A DNA stretch of 64,000 bases from JADGRF01 sp035274465 (GCA_035274465.1 DATEOF010000468.1:19347-83346); one strand, 5' to 3'; positions 35,248 to 44,390 are shown, counted from the first letter of the stretch. The notes: generated from the letters alone by a model not told the origin. A program made the numbers and translations.

Positions 35248-35755
35248 GCACTTGATTCGCGCGGCTGCCACGATCGCCGATGACGACGAGCTAGTCGTGA
35301 TCGGCAGTCAGTCCATTCTGGGCGCGTACCCGGTAGCGCCGCCCGAGTTGCTCGTGTCAGTAGAGGCCGATTTGTATCCCAAGAATCACCCGGAACGCGC
35401 CGATCTCATCGATGGAACGATCGGTGAGCTATCACCCTTCCATGAGACCTATGGGTACTACGCGCAAGGTGTGGGCCCGGAGACGGCCGTGCTTCCTGAA
35501 GCGTGGGAGACCCGGTTGATCACGATCCAGAACGACAATACTCGGTGGGCGAAGGGCATGTGTCTCGAGCCGCACGATCTCATCCTGTCCAAGTACGTCG
35601 CCGGACGCGAGAAGGACCTGGTCTTCGTGAAGGTCGCAGCTGAGCACGGCATCGTGCAACGGGCGCACTTGGAGCAGCGATTGGCGGCCCTGAAGATCTC
35701 GGATGCCCAGCGTGAATTGGTGGCGCAGCGGATCGCGCGCGATCACGCCGGCTAA
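35228..35755 (+). CDS. DUF6036-type nucleotidyltransferase-like protein
   Basis: A 175-residue protein with the outline of the AbiEii/DUF6036 nucleotidyltransferase group: LVVIGSQSILGAYPV is a GS-type motif, SVEADLYP supplies the acidic residues following it, and LEPHDLILSKYVAGREKD is the conserved helical block. In the family these proteins are putative toxins of two-gene systems that transfer a nucleotide. The gene overlaps its upstream partner by 20 bases. The canonical hG[GS]x9-13Dh[DE]h pattern is only partly matched (ADLY), so catalysis is uncertain. Confidence 0.7.
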   Translation: MTRQQLEHLIRAAATIADDDELVVIGSQSILGAYPVAPPELLVSVEADLYPKNHPERADLIDGTIGELSPFHETYGYYAQGVGPETAVLPEAWETRLITIQNDNTRWAKGMCLEPHDLILSKYVAGREKDLVFVKVAAEHGIVQRAHLEQRLAALKISDAQRELVAQRIARDHAG

Positions 35756-35771
35756 GCGCACCGGCCAACCG

Positions 35772-37136
35772 TCAGAACTCGACCTTCGCGGCGCGTGCTC
35801 GTGCGCGGTCGCGATCGGCCTCGGCGATCCAGCGATCCTCGAACATCCGTTGCAGGGCTTCGTCGAAGCGGCGCCGGTAGCTCTCGGGCGTGCCGTAGAG
35901 CGCGCGCAACTTGTCCGGCGAGAACGGAGTCATGCAGCCCATCAGGTCGGCGATGTCGGCCGGCTCGAGCACGGGGCGCGATGGAGTCGAGCTGGGCGGG
36001 TTGCTCGGGCGCGGGGCTGTCGTGGTGCTGTGAGGGTAGTAGCTGGCGATCGGCACATCGACCCAGGGCGAGCGTACGCCACCGATCGCGTTGCCGTGTT
36101 CATCGCGCTCCAAGGGCCGCGCCTGGTCGCGCAGCCCACGGCGGCCGGATGGATCCGCTGAAAAGACCAGTCGCTCGGCGCGCGGTGCCGGCACCTGGTC
36201 GACGACCCAGCGGCGCAGGTTGAGGAGCGCGCCGCCGCACAGCATGTCCATGGGGAAATCGCTGGGCTCCTCGAGGACGGGGATCGCCGACATGGACTCG
36301 CGCGAGGTCATGTGACACGCGCCCGGCACCTCGTACAGACGGTAGCGATCTTCGAGCGCGTCGCTGTCTGGGCGCCGCGCGCCGGCATTCGTCTCGGCCT
36401 CGCCTTCGCTCAGGAGCTCGATCACAGGTACGTCGAGCGGCTGGATCGTGCGACGCCGATCATCGGCAGGCAGCTGCGGCACGCCCCGACCGAGAGGCGT
36501 ATAGCCGCCGAGCAGGAACGCTCCGGAAGAGATCTGGATCAGGTAGCCTTCGATCGCCGGGCCACCATCGGGCCGCCGCGCGCGCGCGTGGAAGCCATCG
36601 CCGATGAACACACGCTGAAAGGTGCCGGTGAACGAGGCGCCGGTCATGAACATGTGCGACAGCGGCTGAACGGGGCTCCCCGAACCACGCAACCAGGTCG
36701 CGACCTGTGCCACGATGTCGAACCCGAGGCCGAACTCCGGAAGGTCGAGATCCGCGTAGCGCTCCGGATCTTGATTTTTCAGCACTCGCAAACCGGACAC
36801 GTCTTGCGTGACGCCGATCCAGATCATGCGCTCGCGCAGGATCGTGCGGCCGGTGCGCGGCCAGGCAGACGCCATGTCGCCCGCCGGGTGCAAAGCCTCC
36901 AGCACCGCATCGCCGCTGGCACGTGCCGGATCTTCCGGCCTGCGCACGAGCACGCGCGTCCGGTATGGAATGTCGCCGCGGCTCTGCACGGTGTTCCAGT
37001 GCGCATCGTACGTGTACAGGTCGGCCCGACCGGCGATGACGAACTCTTGCTCGACATAACCCGCAGCTTCGAGCTGCTTGCCAACCCCGAGTGCGCGCCC
37101 CGCTCGCGGCCCTTCCACGCTGGCGATCGTGTGCAT
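35772..37136 (-). CDS. alpha/beta hydrolase domain-containing protein (Abhydrolase_10-like)
   Basis: A 454-residue protein without a signal peptide. It has ADLYTYDAHWNTVQSRGDIP and YRTRVLVRRP near the start, the block GASFTGTFQRVFIGDGFH where GxSxTG marks the putative nucleophile Ser, and ACHMTSRESM late in the chain as candidate His region. This matches the family annotated as alpha/beta hydrolase domain-containing protein (PF20091), whose substrates are mostly unknown. It is followed (upstream in transcription) by an enoyl-CoA hydratase 8 bases away, so an operon for degradation of an acyl or ester compound is likely. Confidence 0.8.
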   Translation of the reverse strand: MHTIASVEGPRAGRALGVGKQLEAAGYVEQEFVIAGRADLYTYDAHWNTVQSRGDIPYRTRVLVRRPEDPARASGDAVLEALHPAGDMASAWPRTGRTILRERMIWIGVTQDVSGLRVLKNQDPERYADLDLPEFGLGFDIVAQVATWLRGSGSPVQPLSHMFMTGASFTGTFQRVFIGDGFHARARRPDGGPAIEGYLIQISSGAFLLGGYTPLGRGVPQLPADDRRRTIQPLDVPVIELLSEGEAETNAGARRPDSDALEDRYRLYEVPGACHMTSRESMSAIPVLEEPSDFPMDMLCGGALLNLRRWVVDQVPAPRAERLVFSADPSGRRGLRDQARPLERDEHGNAIGGVRSPWVDVPIASYYPHSTTTAPRPSNPPSSTPSRPVLEPADIADLMGCMTPFSPDKLRALYGTPESYRRRFDEALQRMFEDRWIAEADRDRARARAAKVEF

Positions 37137-37144
37137 GGTGTTTC

Positions 37145-37981
37145 CTAACGACCGGTGAAGCGTGGGGCGCGTTTCTCCACGAAGTGCGCCACGCCTTCCT
37201 TGAAGTCTGCCGACGTGAAGCTCTTCAGCATCTCGCGATCGGCGATCTCCAGCGAGACATCGAACGATTGGGTCAACGACTTCCAGAGCTGCGCCTTGAT
37301 CACGGCCAGCGAGCGCGGCGACACCTCGTCGGTCAACGCGCGCAATCGCCCGAGCACGTCGTCCATGAACGTCGCGTGGGCGAACGTCTCGTTCACGAGC
37401 CCGATCGTCGCAGCCTCGGCGGCCTGGACGCGCCTTGCAGACAGCATCAGATCCAATGCGCGCGCGGGCCCGATCAAGCGCGGCAGCAGCCAGGAGCTGC
37501 CGTGTTCCGCGATCAAGCCGCGCTTCGCGAAGGCAGTCGTGAACATGGCCTGATCACTCGCCCAGCGCAGGTCACAGAACAGCGTGAGCACGAAGCCGAT
37601 GCCGGCGCAGGGCCCGTTGATGGCCGCGATGATCGGTTTGCCGACCGACAGCAGATAGCCGAAGCGACCCGGGTACGGCGTGGAGAGCTCGGGATCGAGC
37701 TCACTCGCGACGGCCGCTGGCTTCGCCGCTTCGCGCCGCGTCGCCGAAGCAGCCGAGGCCCCTTGCAGGAGCTCCATGTCCGCACCGGCACAAAAACCAC
37801 GTCCCGCACCCGTGATCACGATCGCTCGCGCGCTGTCATCGCCTGCCGCCGCGAGAACCGCACGCTTGACGCTGTGCTCCATCGGGGTGGTCCAGGCATT
37901 CAGCCGCTCCGGACGATTCAGCGTGATGATGCCGACGCTGCCCTGCTGGCGGTACGCGATGTGTTCGTAGTCTTCGGCCAT
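37145..37981 (-). CDS. enoyl-CoA hydratase/isomerase family protein
   Basis: A 278-residue crotonase-fold protein. GIITLNRPERLNAW opens the domain, the first oxyanion-hole block is GRGFCAGADMELL near residue 68, the second is NGPCAGIGFVLTLFCDLRWA near 125, and IAEHGSSWLLPRLIG carries the catalytic-region Glu near 155. A loop rich in Ala (ASAASATRREAAK) is inserted at 82-95, longer than in classical hydratases. It precedes the alpha/beta hydrolase in the same minus-strand operon and begins 18 bases after the end of a hypothetical gene. Substrate unknown. Confidence 0.9.
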   Translation of the reverse strand: MAEDYEHIAYRQQGSVGIITLNRPERLNAWTTPMEHSVKRAVLAAAGDDSARAIVITGAGRGFCAGADMELLQGASAASATRREAAKPAAVASELDPELSTPYPGRFGYLLSVGKPIIAAINGPCAGIGFVLTLFCDLRWASDQAMFTTAFAKRGLIAEHGSSWLLPRLIGPARALDLMLSARRVQAAEAATIGLVNETFAHATFMDDVLGRLRALTDEVSPRSLAVIKAQLWKSLTQSFDVSLEIADREMLKSFTSADFKEGVAHFVEKRAPRFTGR

Positions 37982-37999
37982 GACACCCTCCGTTCGAAG

Positions 38000-38671
38000 T
38001 CAGCCTCGCGGCAGCTCCAGCTCGTCATCGGAGTCGGAGTCGGACTCATCGAGGTCCAGGAGCGAACCCATGTGCGCGACGTCGAAGCCGTCCACGCCAA
38101 CGCTCTCCGTGAGGCGATTGATGATCGCGGCGACGTTGTCGTGTGGGCCGGTGATGTAGATCGGCCGTTCGGCTGCATGCCAGGGGGTCGGCAGCAGCAC
38201 TTCGGGTCGCGGTTCGAAGAGTGTCAGCTCGGCGTCTGGATGCGCTCGAAAGCCGAGGCGTTCGGCGTAGTCGAGCGCATGGAACACGATCGACTGCGCG
38301 ACCTGCGGCTCACACGCCTCCCAGCCGCCATGCGCCGTGAACGTGTCCTCGAGCCAGTCGTCCAACTCGCTCGGGTGCATGGGGTCGGCGAGAAAGCCGT
38401 TCTTGATCCCGAGACACGTGCGGTCCACGAGCGCGACACTCGGCAACAGGCTGCCGTTGCCGAGCACCCGCGTGACGACCACGGTCACCAAGCTCGGGGG
38501 CTGTTCGTCGCTGTCCCAACCGTTGCTCAACGCGCACGGGCCAAACGGCGCGCGTCCAGCGCTCGCAACCAGACGCTGGGACTGTTGGTCCCGTACCAGT
38601 CGAGCCTGTTGCCTCACGACCTTTCGCTTCTTGCGCTTCTTCTCGATCTTGCGCTGCCGGCGGTCGACCAT
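38000..38671 (-). CDS. conserved hypothetical protein with basic N-terminus
   Basis: I do not recognise this 223-residue protein. It opens with a very basic stretch (MVDRRQRKIEKKRKKRKVV), then a mixed alpha/beta core: SLVTVVVTRVLGNGSLLPSV, ALVDRTCLGIKNGFLAD and YITGPHDNVAAIINRL. It ends in an acidic Asp/Ser tail (DLDESDSDSDDELEL). ATG at 38671; the frame opens at 38701 but the basic motif starts at the second Met. It precedes the enoyl-CoA hydratase on the same strand, 18 bases away. An 11-base motif shared with another gene's upstream region lies about 90 bases upstream. Confidence 0.65.
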   Translation of the reverse strand: MVDRRQRKIEKKRKKRKVVRQQARLVRDQQSQRLVASAGRAPFGPCALSNGWDSDEQPPSLVTVVVTRVLGNGSLLPSVALVDRTCLGIKNGFLADPMHPSELDDWLEDTFTAHGGWEACEPQVAQSIVFHALDYAERLGFRAHPDAELTLFEPRPEVLLPTPWHAAERPIYITGPHDNVAAIINRLTESVGVDGFDVAHMGSLLDLDESDSDSDDELELPRG

Positions 38672-38839
38672 GCGTTGCGGCTCCCTTCGCGAGCGCGACA
38701 TTACACGGGTACGCGGCTGCCGGGCATGCCATCATACGTGACGCGCTTCGTGCGCCCGGAAACTGGGATGTCTTCGCGCGGACGGCAAATCGGTTTCAGC
38801 CGTGGAGAGGCGTCGCGCGACTAATCGAGATAGGCTCCG

Positions 38840-39832
38840 ATGAAGGTTCGTTTCGCGCGTGTGATCACTGGGTTTTCCGGCTCCGAGCTCGCGAAGACGC
38901 CACAAGCTGCGCGGCCTCGCGCCCCTGACCTGCGCGCCCTTCGCGGCGCCAAGCTCGCGACGGCGATCGTGTACCCGTACGTGGCCGAGCCCGCCAGGGT
39001 GGCGGCAGCCCCGTCGAGCTGGCCTTTCGCACCGACGACACCGCCAGCGGGCGCCAAGCCCGAGCAGGCTCTCGTCCAGGTGCCCGCGCCTGAACCGGAG
39101 CGGGAACGGGCCGACCTCTCACCGGCTCCACCGCTCGCCGCCGATGCGGCGGTTGACGCGACGCCAAGCCCGTCGATCAAAGCGCCGCCGATTCAAGTGC
39201 CACCCCCTGCAGGGAGCACAGAACCGCCGCCCGCACCTCCCACCGAGCCGAGCGCCGAAGTCGCGGCGCCGCCGCAGCTGGAGAGTCCATCGCTCTCCGA
39301 ATCGGCTCCTGCTGTCGCCGAAGAGATTGGGCCTGCCGAACCACTGCCGGGTCCTCTCCCTGCCACCGTCGAGATTCCTGCGCCGGCAGATTCGCAACCG
39401 GTAGCTTTGGACACTGCAGCTGATGGCGGCGAGCAGCTCGAGCCCGGCCTCGAAGAGCGACCCAGCCGGGCCCGCATCGTCGAGCGGCTCTGGGAGGATC
39501 CGATCCGCGAGGAGCTCGAGGTGAACCTCGGAGCGACGACCGAGTCGAACCTGTATGTCGACGTGGACCTGCGAGTCGCGAACGGGGGCGTGTTCGTCGC
39601 GACCTATCAGGCCCTCCCGCTCGGGACCCAAGTCTCACTGAACATCACGCTGGCGGGCGGGCTGGCCACGTCTGCCCACGGACGCGTCACGCTGCAGCGC
39701 GAGTCGCTCGAAGCGTTCGGAGATGCGGCACCTGGTGTGTGCGTGGCATTCGAATTGCTGTCGAGCGAGGCGCTCGCTCTCCTGGAGCAGTTTGCTGCGA
39801 TCCGCACGCCGTGGTTGATCGAGGACGAGTAA
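38840..39832 (+). CDS. PilZ-domain protein with long Pro/Ala linker
   Basis: A 330-residue protein. Residues 1-60 contain a basic start (MKVRFARVITGFSG), residues 60-205 are Pro/Ala/Glu-rich and disordered, and residues about 228-325 form a PilZ-type beta-barrel of the myxobacterial paralogue group (VANGGVFVATYQALPLGTQV, FELLSSEALALLEQF). PilZ domains bind cyclic di-GMP through RxxxR and (D/N)xSxxG; here GGVF replaces the SxxG and no clear RxxxR precedes it, so binding is doubtful. The dispersed repeat at 39414-39434 encodes TAADGGEQ at the linker end. Confidence 0.75.
   Translation: MKVRFARVITGFSGSELAKTPQAARPRAPDLRALRGAKLATAIVYPYVAEPARVAAAPSSWPFAPTTPPAGAKPEQALVQVPAPEPERERADLSPAPPLAADAAVDATPSPSIKAPPIQVPPPAGSTEPPPAPPTEPSAEVAAPPQLESPSLSESAPAVAEEIGPAEPLPGPLPATVEIPAPADSQPVALDTAADGGEQLEPGLEERPSRARIVERLWEDPIREELEVNLGATTESNLYVDVDLRVANGGVFVATYQALPLGTQVSLNITLAGGLATSAHGRVTLQRESLEAFGDAAPGVCVAFELLSSEALALLEQFAAIRTPWLIEDE
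39414..39434 (+). repeat. dispersed short repeat, copy 5 (full 21 bases)
   Basis: Identical over 21 bases to the copies at 11066 and 15741, but here read on the coding strand of the PilZ gene, where it encodes AADGGE in the linker. Confidence 0.9.
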
Positions 39833-39839
39833 CGCAGGC

Positions 39840-40400
39840 TCACAGGCTCGCGTCGACGTTGAGCTCGATTTCGAAGGTCACGGAGGAGTCGAGCTTGGTT
39901 GCCGTCATGGCGCCCGAGACTTCCAGCTGCGCGCCGATTTGAGCCGGGGCGCTGGATGCGGTGCTTTGCTGTAGCGTGGCTTCATCCACGACGTGGTCGG
40001 CGCTGCAGTCGATGCTGGATGCCCGCTGCTCGTCTGCGCTCAGCGTCCGCGCGCAGAGCTCGATGGTCTCGGCCGCTGTGACCAGCTGTACTCGAATCGC
40101 CGTGATACCGGCGAACGTCGTGTCGGTCGCCAGTTGGACGGAGACTACGCGTAGCTGGACCTCCGCCGAGTCGATGTGGTCGCGCTCGCGTAGCTGATCG
40201 ACCTCGTCCAGGACCGATTTGGCGAACGAGAGCTCGTCGGCCACGCCCACGGCGGTGAGTGTATGCGAGCCCGTGTCGCCGGCGACGGCTGCAACGCCGG
40301 GCAGGGTGAACTGGCGCTCTGCCTCGAAGCTTTGGGTTCCGCTGATCGAGGCGCAGGCGACCAGCACACAGAGCGGCATGAAGAGCGTGTACGGTTTCAT
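39840..40400 (-). CDS. small exported lipoprotein, unknown function
   Basis: A 186-residue probable lipoprotein: MKPYTLFMPLCVLVACAS gives lipobox LVAC (Cys16). The mature part has no recognised domain; it looks like a beta-rich protein with alternating Val/Thr stretches (DSAEVQLRVVSVQLATDTTF, VTFEIELNV) and one Cys pair (IELCART, SIDCSAD). It starts one base after the stop of the outer-membrane-like gene, so the two probably act together at the cell surface. Confidence 0.7.
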   Translation of the reverse strand: MKPYTLFMPLCVLVACASISGTQSFEAERQFTLPGVAAVAGDTGSHTLTAVGVADELSFAKSVLDEVDQLRERDHIDSAEVQLRVVSVQLATDTTFAGITAIRVQLVTAAETIELCARTLSADEQRASSIDCSADHVVDEATLQQSTASSAPAQIGAQLEVSGAMTATKLDSSVTFEIELNVDASL

Positions 40401-40401
40401 G

Positions 40402-41022
40402 TCACAACTCGAAGTAGCCCGTGAGGCCCAGGGTTACGCTTGGAAAGAGGTGGATGCGCACGTAGGGCTGCGTAGCGGTCCGCAGCCCTTCGAAGGTGGT
40501 TGGACTTCGGCTGGCGGCCCAGAGGTGCGAGTAGCCTGCGCGCGCGAACAGGCGAAAGCGGCTGCGCCGGCCGAACTCGATGCCGGGTTGGATGTTCACG
40601 TAATACAGCTGATATTGCGTCGTCTCGCTCGAAGGGATCTTCGCCCACGCGCTGTAGCCACCGGCGACAGTCAGCGTCGGTGCGAGCACCCAGTCGAATG
40701 GATCGAAGGTCACACCCGCACGCGCGCCGAACGACAACAAGCCGGTGACCGCGAGGTCGATGTGCAACAGGTTGGTGCCTGGGTGGATGGAGATGCCCGG
40801 TGCGATCCCCTCCGGAACGCCAGCGAGGAGCGTCACGCCGATGAACCGCACATTCGAATCTGGTCCGAGGACAGGCGGAAGCTCGCGTCGTTCCTCGACC
40901 TCGTACCACTCACCATCGGGCTGCTGCGCCCAGCGTTGCGCCTCGACGCGGCAAGAGCTGGTCACCGTGACAAAGAAGAGCAATAGCGCGAAGGGAAGCT
41001 CGCAAAGTAGTTGATTTCGCAT
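40402..41022 (-). CDS. outer-membrane beta-barrel-like protein, unknown function
   Basis: A 206-residue exported protein with a signal peptide ending near SSC-RVEAQ. The mature chain alternates hydrophobic and polar residues with many aromatic residues and Gly (LLSFGARAGVTFDPFDW, RLFARAGYSHLWAAS) and ends GLTGYFEL, with a terminal hydrophobic residue typical of outer-membrane barrels. No specific family is recognised. The ATG at 41022 starts the signal; the frame is open to 41130 without a signal there. It is the upstream partner of the lipoprotein at 39840, one base apart. Confidence 0.65.
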   Translation of the reverse strand: MRNQLLCELPFALLLFFVTVTSSCRVEAQRWAQQPDGEWYEVEERRELPPVLGPDSNVRFIGVTLLAGVPEGIAPGISIHPGTNLLHIDLAVTGLLSFGARAGVTFDPFDWVLAPTLTVAGGYSAWAKIPSSETTQYQLYYVNIQPGIEFGRRSRFRLFARAGYSHLWAASRSPTTFEGLRTATQPYVRIHLFPSVTLGLTGYFEL

Positions 41023-41160
41023 ACTCGAGATCAGTGTTGCCTGACGCTCAGTTGCACTCGGCGTGCCACGCAGGTGCGGGGCGATTTGAGGCCTCACGGC
41101 GCGACGCGATCGGGGCACGTGTCTCGGCACGTGCCTCGCTGTGCAACAGGCGGACGTCCT

Positions 41161-42555
41161 TCAGGCCAGGTTGGGCAGCGGGCCGGTCGCGCCGCTCGGA
41201 TCACCGAACGTCATCAGATCGGTAACACCCATGGCGTGCGCGATCGATACGAGCATTTGGTTGTTGTCGCGCCGGTTGCTGCTGTAATCGAGGAAGCGAC
41301 CCGCGCGAATCTTGCCGCCGGCGCTGCCCGCCAGCACGTAGGGCATCATCGTGAGATCGTGTTGCGTGGCTTCGCCGATCTCGGTGGCCCAGAGCAAGAT
41401 GCTGTTGTCGAGCAAGCTACGGTCGCCCTCTTTGTACGAGTCGAGCTTCGCGAGGAAGTACACGAGCTGCTGCGCGTACCAGGTCTGGATCTTGTTGTAG
41501 GCGGTGAAGTTCGTGCCGCTCTGCGAGAAGTCGTGGGAGATCACGTGGTGACTTCCATTGACGCCGAGGAACTGAAACAGGTGTTCGCTCTCGGAATACG
41601 ACCACTGAAAGGTGAGGATGCGGGTCTGATCACACGCCAGCGCTGCGGCCGCCAGATCCATCTGCAGCTGGCCCGCTTTCACGTATTGGTCGTCGTTCTT
41701 GAGATCGACGCTGTCCATCGCGGGTGCCGCGCAGCTACCCGCGTTGCTCGTCGGGGCAGGGCCGGAGCTCGCCATGCCGATCAAGCGTTGCTCGACGTCG
41801 CGCATCGAGGTCAAGTGTGCGTCGAGCTTCAGGCGATCCTCGGCGCCGACGATTCCCATCAAGCGCCGGGTTTCGGCGTTCGTGGCGTCGAGGATGCTCT
41901 TGCGCTGAGCCCACAGCCGCGTGAGCGCCGGGTTGGGCGCGCCTGGCGCCGCTCCCGGCGTCGAAGCTCCGAACAACGCGCCGAACACGTCTTTGGGATC
42001 TTCGCGCGGCGGGATCGGTTGATCTGCGCCCGAGTACGAGATGCGCGCGCGTACCTCGGTGTCCCGCACGTGGACGCCGAGCTGCATGCTCTTGAACGTC
42101 GTGTTCGGCGCGAGGCGGCTGGCGAGGTACTGGTCGAGTGACTGGCCGCTGCCCCAGCCCGACGTGGTGTTGCCGAAGCTCTTGAACTGCGTGCCGGCCT
42201 TGAGCGGGCGAGCAGTCAGCATTCCGCCGGTTCCACGCGCGTGCTCCGAGCCGAGCGTTCCGCCGAGCGCGCCGTTCTGCAACGAGTCGTTCAGGCGGAT
42301 GCCCTTGAGGAACGTGAGTTTGCTCGTCCAGGACGCGAGGTCGGCCGTGAGCGTGTTCACTTTGTAGTTGGTCTCGGTACCCGTCGGCCAGAACATGTTG
42401 TTGCGCGTGCCGTTGGGCGTCGCGAACACGATGAAGCGCGTCGGGCCGGCCACTGGCTGCGCGCGGGCGAAGCGCGCGTTCAGAAGTGGAACGGTGATCG
42501 TGGCCGCGAGCGAGCCGCGCAAGAGTTCTCGTCTGGAAACCCGCAGGAAATTCAT
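41161..42555 (-). CDS. DUF1552 exported protein, couple 3
   Basis: A 464-residue DUF1552 paralogue. It begins MNFLRVSRRELLRGSLAATI, a twin-arginine-like signal (SRREL), followed by FIVFATPNGTRNNMFWPTG. The core has ALACDQTRILTFQWSYSE and VNGSHHVISH, and the C-terminal block is MPYVLAGSAGGKIRAGRFL, closely parallel to the copies at 21487 and 24810. GAGGAGG lies six bases before the ATG. Unlike the other two couples it does not overlap its DUF1592 partner but starts 13 bases after it. Family function unknown. Confidence 0.9.
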   Translation of the reverse strand: MNFLRVSRRELLRGSLAATITVPLLNARFARAQPVAGPTRFIVFATPNGTRNNMFWPTGTETNYKVNTLTADLASWTSKLTFLKGIRLNDSLQNGALGGTLGSEHARGTGGMLTARPLKAGTQFKSFGNTTSGWGSGQSLDQYLASRLAPNTTFKSMQLGVHVRDTEVRARISYSGADQPIPPREDPKDVFGALFGASTPGAAPGAPNPALTRLWAQRKSILDATNAETRRLMGIVGAEDRLKLDAHLTSMRDVEQRLIGMASSGPAPTSNAGSCAAPAMDSVDLKNDDQYVKAGQLQMDLAAAALACDQTRILTFQWSYSESEHLFQFLGVNGSHHVISHDFSQSGTNFTAYNKIQTWYAQQLVYFLAKLDSYKEGDRSLLDNSILLWATEIGEATQHDLTMMPYVLAGSAGGKIRAGRFLDYSSNRRDNNQMLVSIAHAMGVTDLMTFGDPSGATGPLPNLA

Positions 42556-42568
42556 GAAGGCCTCCTCA

Positions 42569-44308
42569 TTACTGTGTGACCGGTGCGCGATACCAAAACG
42601 CGTCCGTTTGTGTCATGCCGACCAAAAGCTCGACCAGGTCGCCGCCAGAAGCTGCGAACGCGTCTTGTAGCGTCGCCAGGGAACACGCATCCGCATCCGC
42701 CTCGCTGCGCCCGGATGCAAACCGAAACCAGTGCGTGGCCAGGCAATCCTGTGCCTGGTTGCTCGCCGCGAGTTTGGTCGCGAGCTCTCGGACGCCGTTG
42801 AACGTGCCGGCCAGACTCGGGTCGCTCGTCCCGAGGACTTCGCCGGACACGTCGATCGGTCCACCGCTCTCTCGGTCGCGGTACTGGCCGATGGCGTCGA
42901 AGTTCTCGAACGCCAGGCCGATCGGATCCATGAGCCGGTGACAGCCGTTGCAGCTCGTGCCTGCCGTCAAGTGCGCGCCGAAGCGTTCGCGCGCGGTCGC
43001 GCCCTCCTTCACGTCTGGAGGAGTGATGTCGACGTCCGGTGGTGGCGGCGGCGGCGGTTGGCACAACAGCCTCGAACGGATGAACTTGCCGCGTAGCACC
43101 GGCGACGTTTGGTCGGGATGCGCGTGCACCGCGGCGAATCCAGCTTGCGTCAAGATGCCCGCACGCCCCTGATTCGCAGGCAAGCTGACCATGCGCGGCG
43201 TTGCGCTCTCGGGCCCTTGCGACGAAACCCCGTAGACGCGCGCCAGCGGCCCACTCACGAACGCGATCGGTGCCGTGAGCAGGCTGCTCCACTTGCGATC
43301 GCCCGACCACAACACGTACTCCACCAATGCGGGCAGCTCGCGGGCCATCGCGTCGCGAAGCGCGGGTGAATACGCGGGAAAGAGCGCGGTACTCTTGGTG
43401 ATGATGTCCAGGCGGTTGGTCCCCATCCACTGCGTGAAGAAGTCGGTGATCGCGACGCGCGCCCTGGGATCGTTCAGCAGCTCGCGAGCCTTCACGGCCA
43501 GCTTGGCTTTGGTGTCGAGCTCGCCGCGGGCAGCTGCATCGAGCAAGGCATCACTCGGCCCCGACGCCCACAGTAGATATGACATGCGCGTCGCCAGCTC
43601 GAACTGACTCAGCGGTACGCGTGTTGCGGTCGCGCCGGCTGGGGTCGCAGTCTCGAGGCGGTAGAGGAAGTGAACTGACTGGAGTGCCGCTCGAATCATG
43701 ACCTCGAGCCCCTCGGCGTAGCTCCCGCCCGTTCTTCCGGCGTTGTACGCCAGCATCAAGTACTGCTCGTCTTGCGGAACCAGCGCGCGACGAAACGCGC
43801 GCCGGCCGAAGCTGCGCGCGAACGCGAGCGCACAGGCGTCCTCGCCTTGCGCCGACGTGTTGCACGACGTGAGCTTGGCGAGGTTCTGGACGGCGGCTTT
43901 GGCCAGCGCCTCTGACACCAACACGTACTTCTCTGCGTGCAGCGCGGAGACCGTCAGCACCGCCGCGTTGTTGTTGAAACCGTCGGTCACCTCATCCACC
44001 GGGAGATCGTTGGCCGCCGCCGGATCGACGCCGAGCAGATCGCGAACGCTGTTCGCATACTCGAAGCGCGTGAGACGCCGCAGCGGGGTTCGCGCGACTT
44101 CCGCAGACGAGCAATCGACCCCCGGCTTCGCTCCGCTCCCCGGCACGGGATTCGTGCCGGCCGTTACAACACCGGGCGGGACGACTGCGCCGGGACTCAT
44201 CGCGTCTCGACCCACGCTGGGGACATCCTCCTCCGGGCCCGCGCAGCCAGCTTGGACCGCCAACAGCACTGCCACCCTCAAGAAAGTCGTGCGGGCCATG
44301 CATCTCAT
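42569..44308 (-). CDS. DUF1592/DUF1588-type lipoprotein with CxxCH, couple 3
   Basis: A 579-residue lipoprotein, lipobox VQAGC (Cys22 from the ATG at 44308; ATG at 44299 is also possible). TPLRRLTRFEYANSVRDLLG is the DUF1587-like block, FATRMSYLLW-type sequence (FELATRMSYLLWASG) is in DUF1592, the DUF1588 block is LRGKFIRSRLLCQPPPPP, the haem-type motif is CNGCH, and IGLAFENFDAIGQYR follows it. The third copy in 23 kb. Its upstream gap to the next gene (82 bases) may hold the promoter of the couple. Confidence 0.89.
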   Translation of the reverse strand: MRCMARTTFLRVAVLLAVQAGCAGPEEDVPSVGRDAMSPGAVVPPGVVTAGTNPVPGSGAKPGVDCSSAEVARTPLRRLTRFEYANSVRDLLGVDPAAANDLPVDEVTDGFNNNAAVLTVSALHAEKYVLVSEALAKAAVQNLAKLTSCNTSAQGEDACALAFARSFGRRAFRRALVPQDEQYLMLAYNAGRTGGSYAEGLEVMIRAALQSVHFLYRLETATPAGATATRVPLSQFELATRMSYLLWASGPSDALLDAAARGELDTKAKLAVKARELLNDPRARVAITDFFTQWMGTNRLDIITKSTALFPAYSPALRDAMARELPALVEYVLWSGDRKWSSLLTAPIAFVSGPLARVYGVSSQGPESATPRMVSLPANQGRAGILTQAGFAAVHAHPDQTSPVLRGKFIRSRLLCQPPPPPPPDVDITPPDVKEGATARERFGAHLTAGTSCNGCHRLMDPIGLAFENFDAIGQYRDRESGGPIDVSGEVLGTSDPSLAGTFNGVRELATKLAASNQAQDCLATHWFRFASGRSEADADACSLATLQDAFAASGGDLVELLVGMTQTDAFWYRAPVTQ

Positions 44309-44390
44309 GCCCCGCGAGCGGCGCAACGATCACGCTAACGTCCAGGGAGCACTGCCCCAGGCTGCCAGATGCCTTTCCTCGGGAAGCGCG

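Noticed and set aside
41011..42141. Plus-strand open frame of 376 codons opposite the third DUF1552 gene
   Set aside because: Antisense shadow; no recognisable domain and it covers the promoter region and part of a clear DUF1552 gene.
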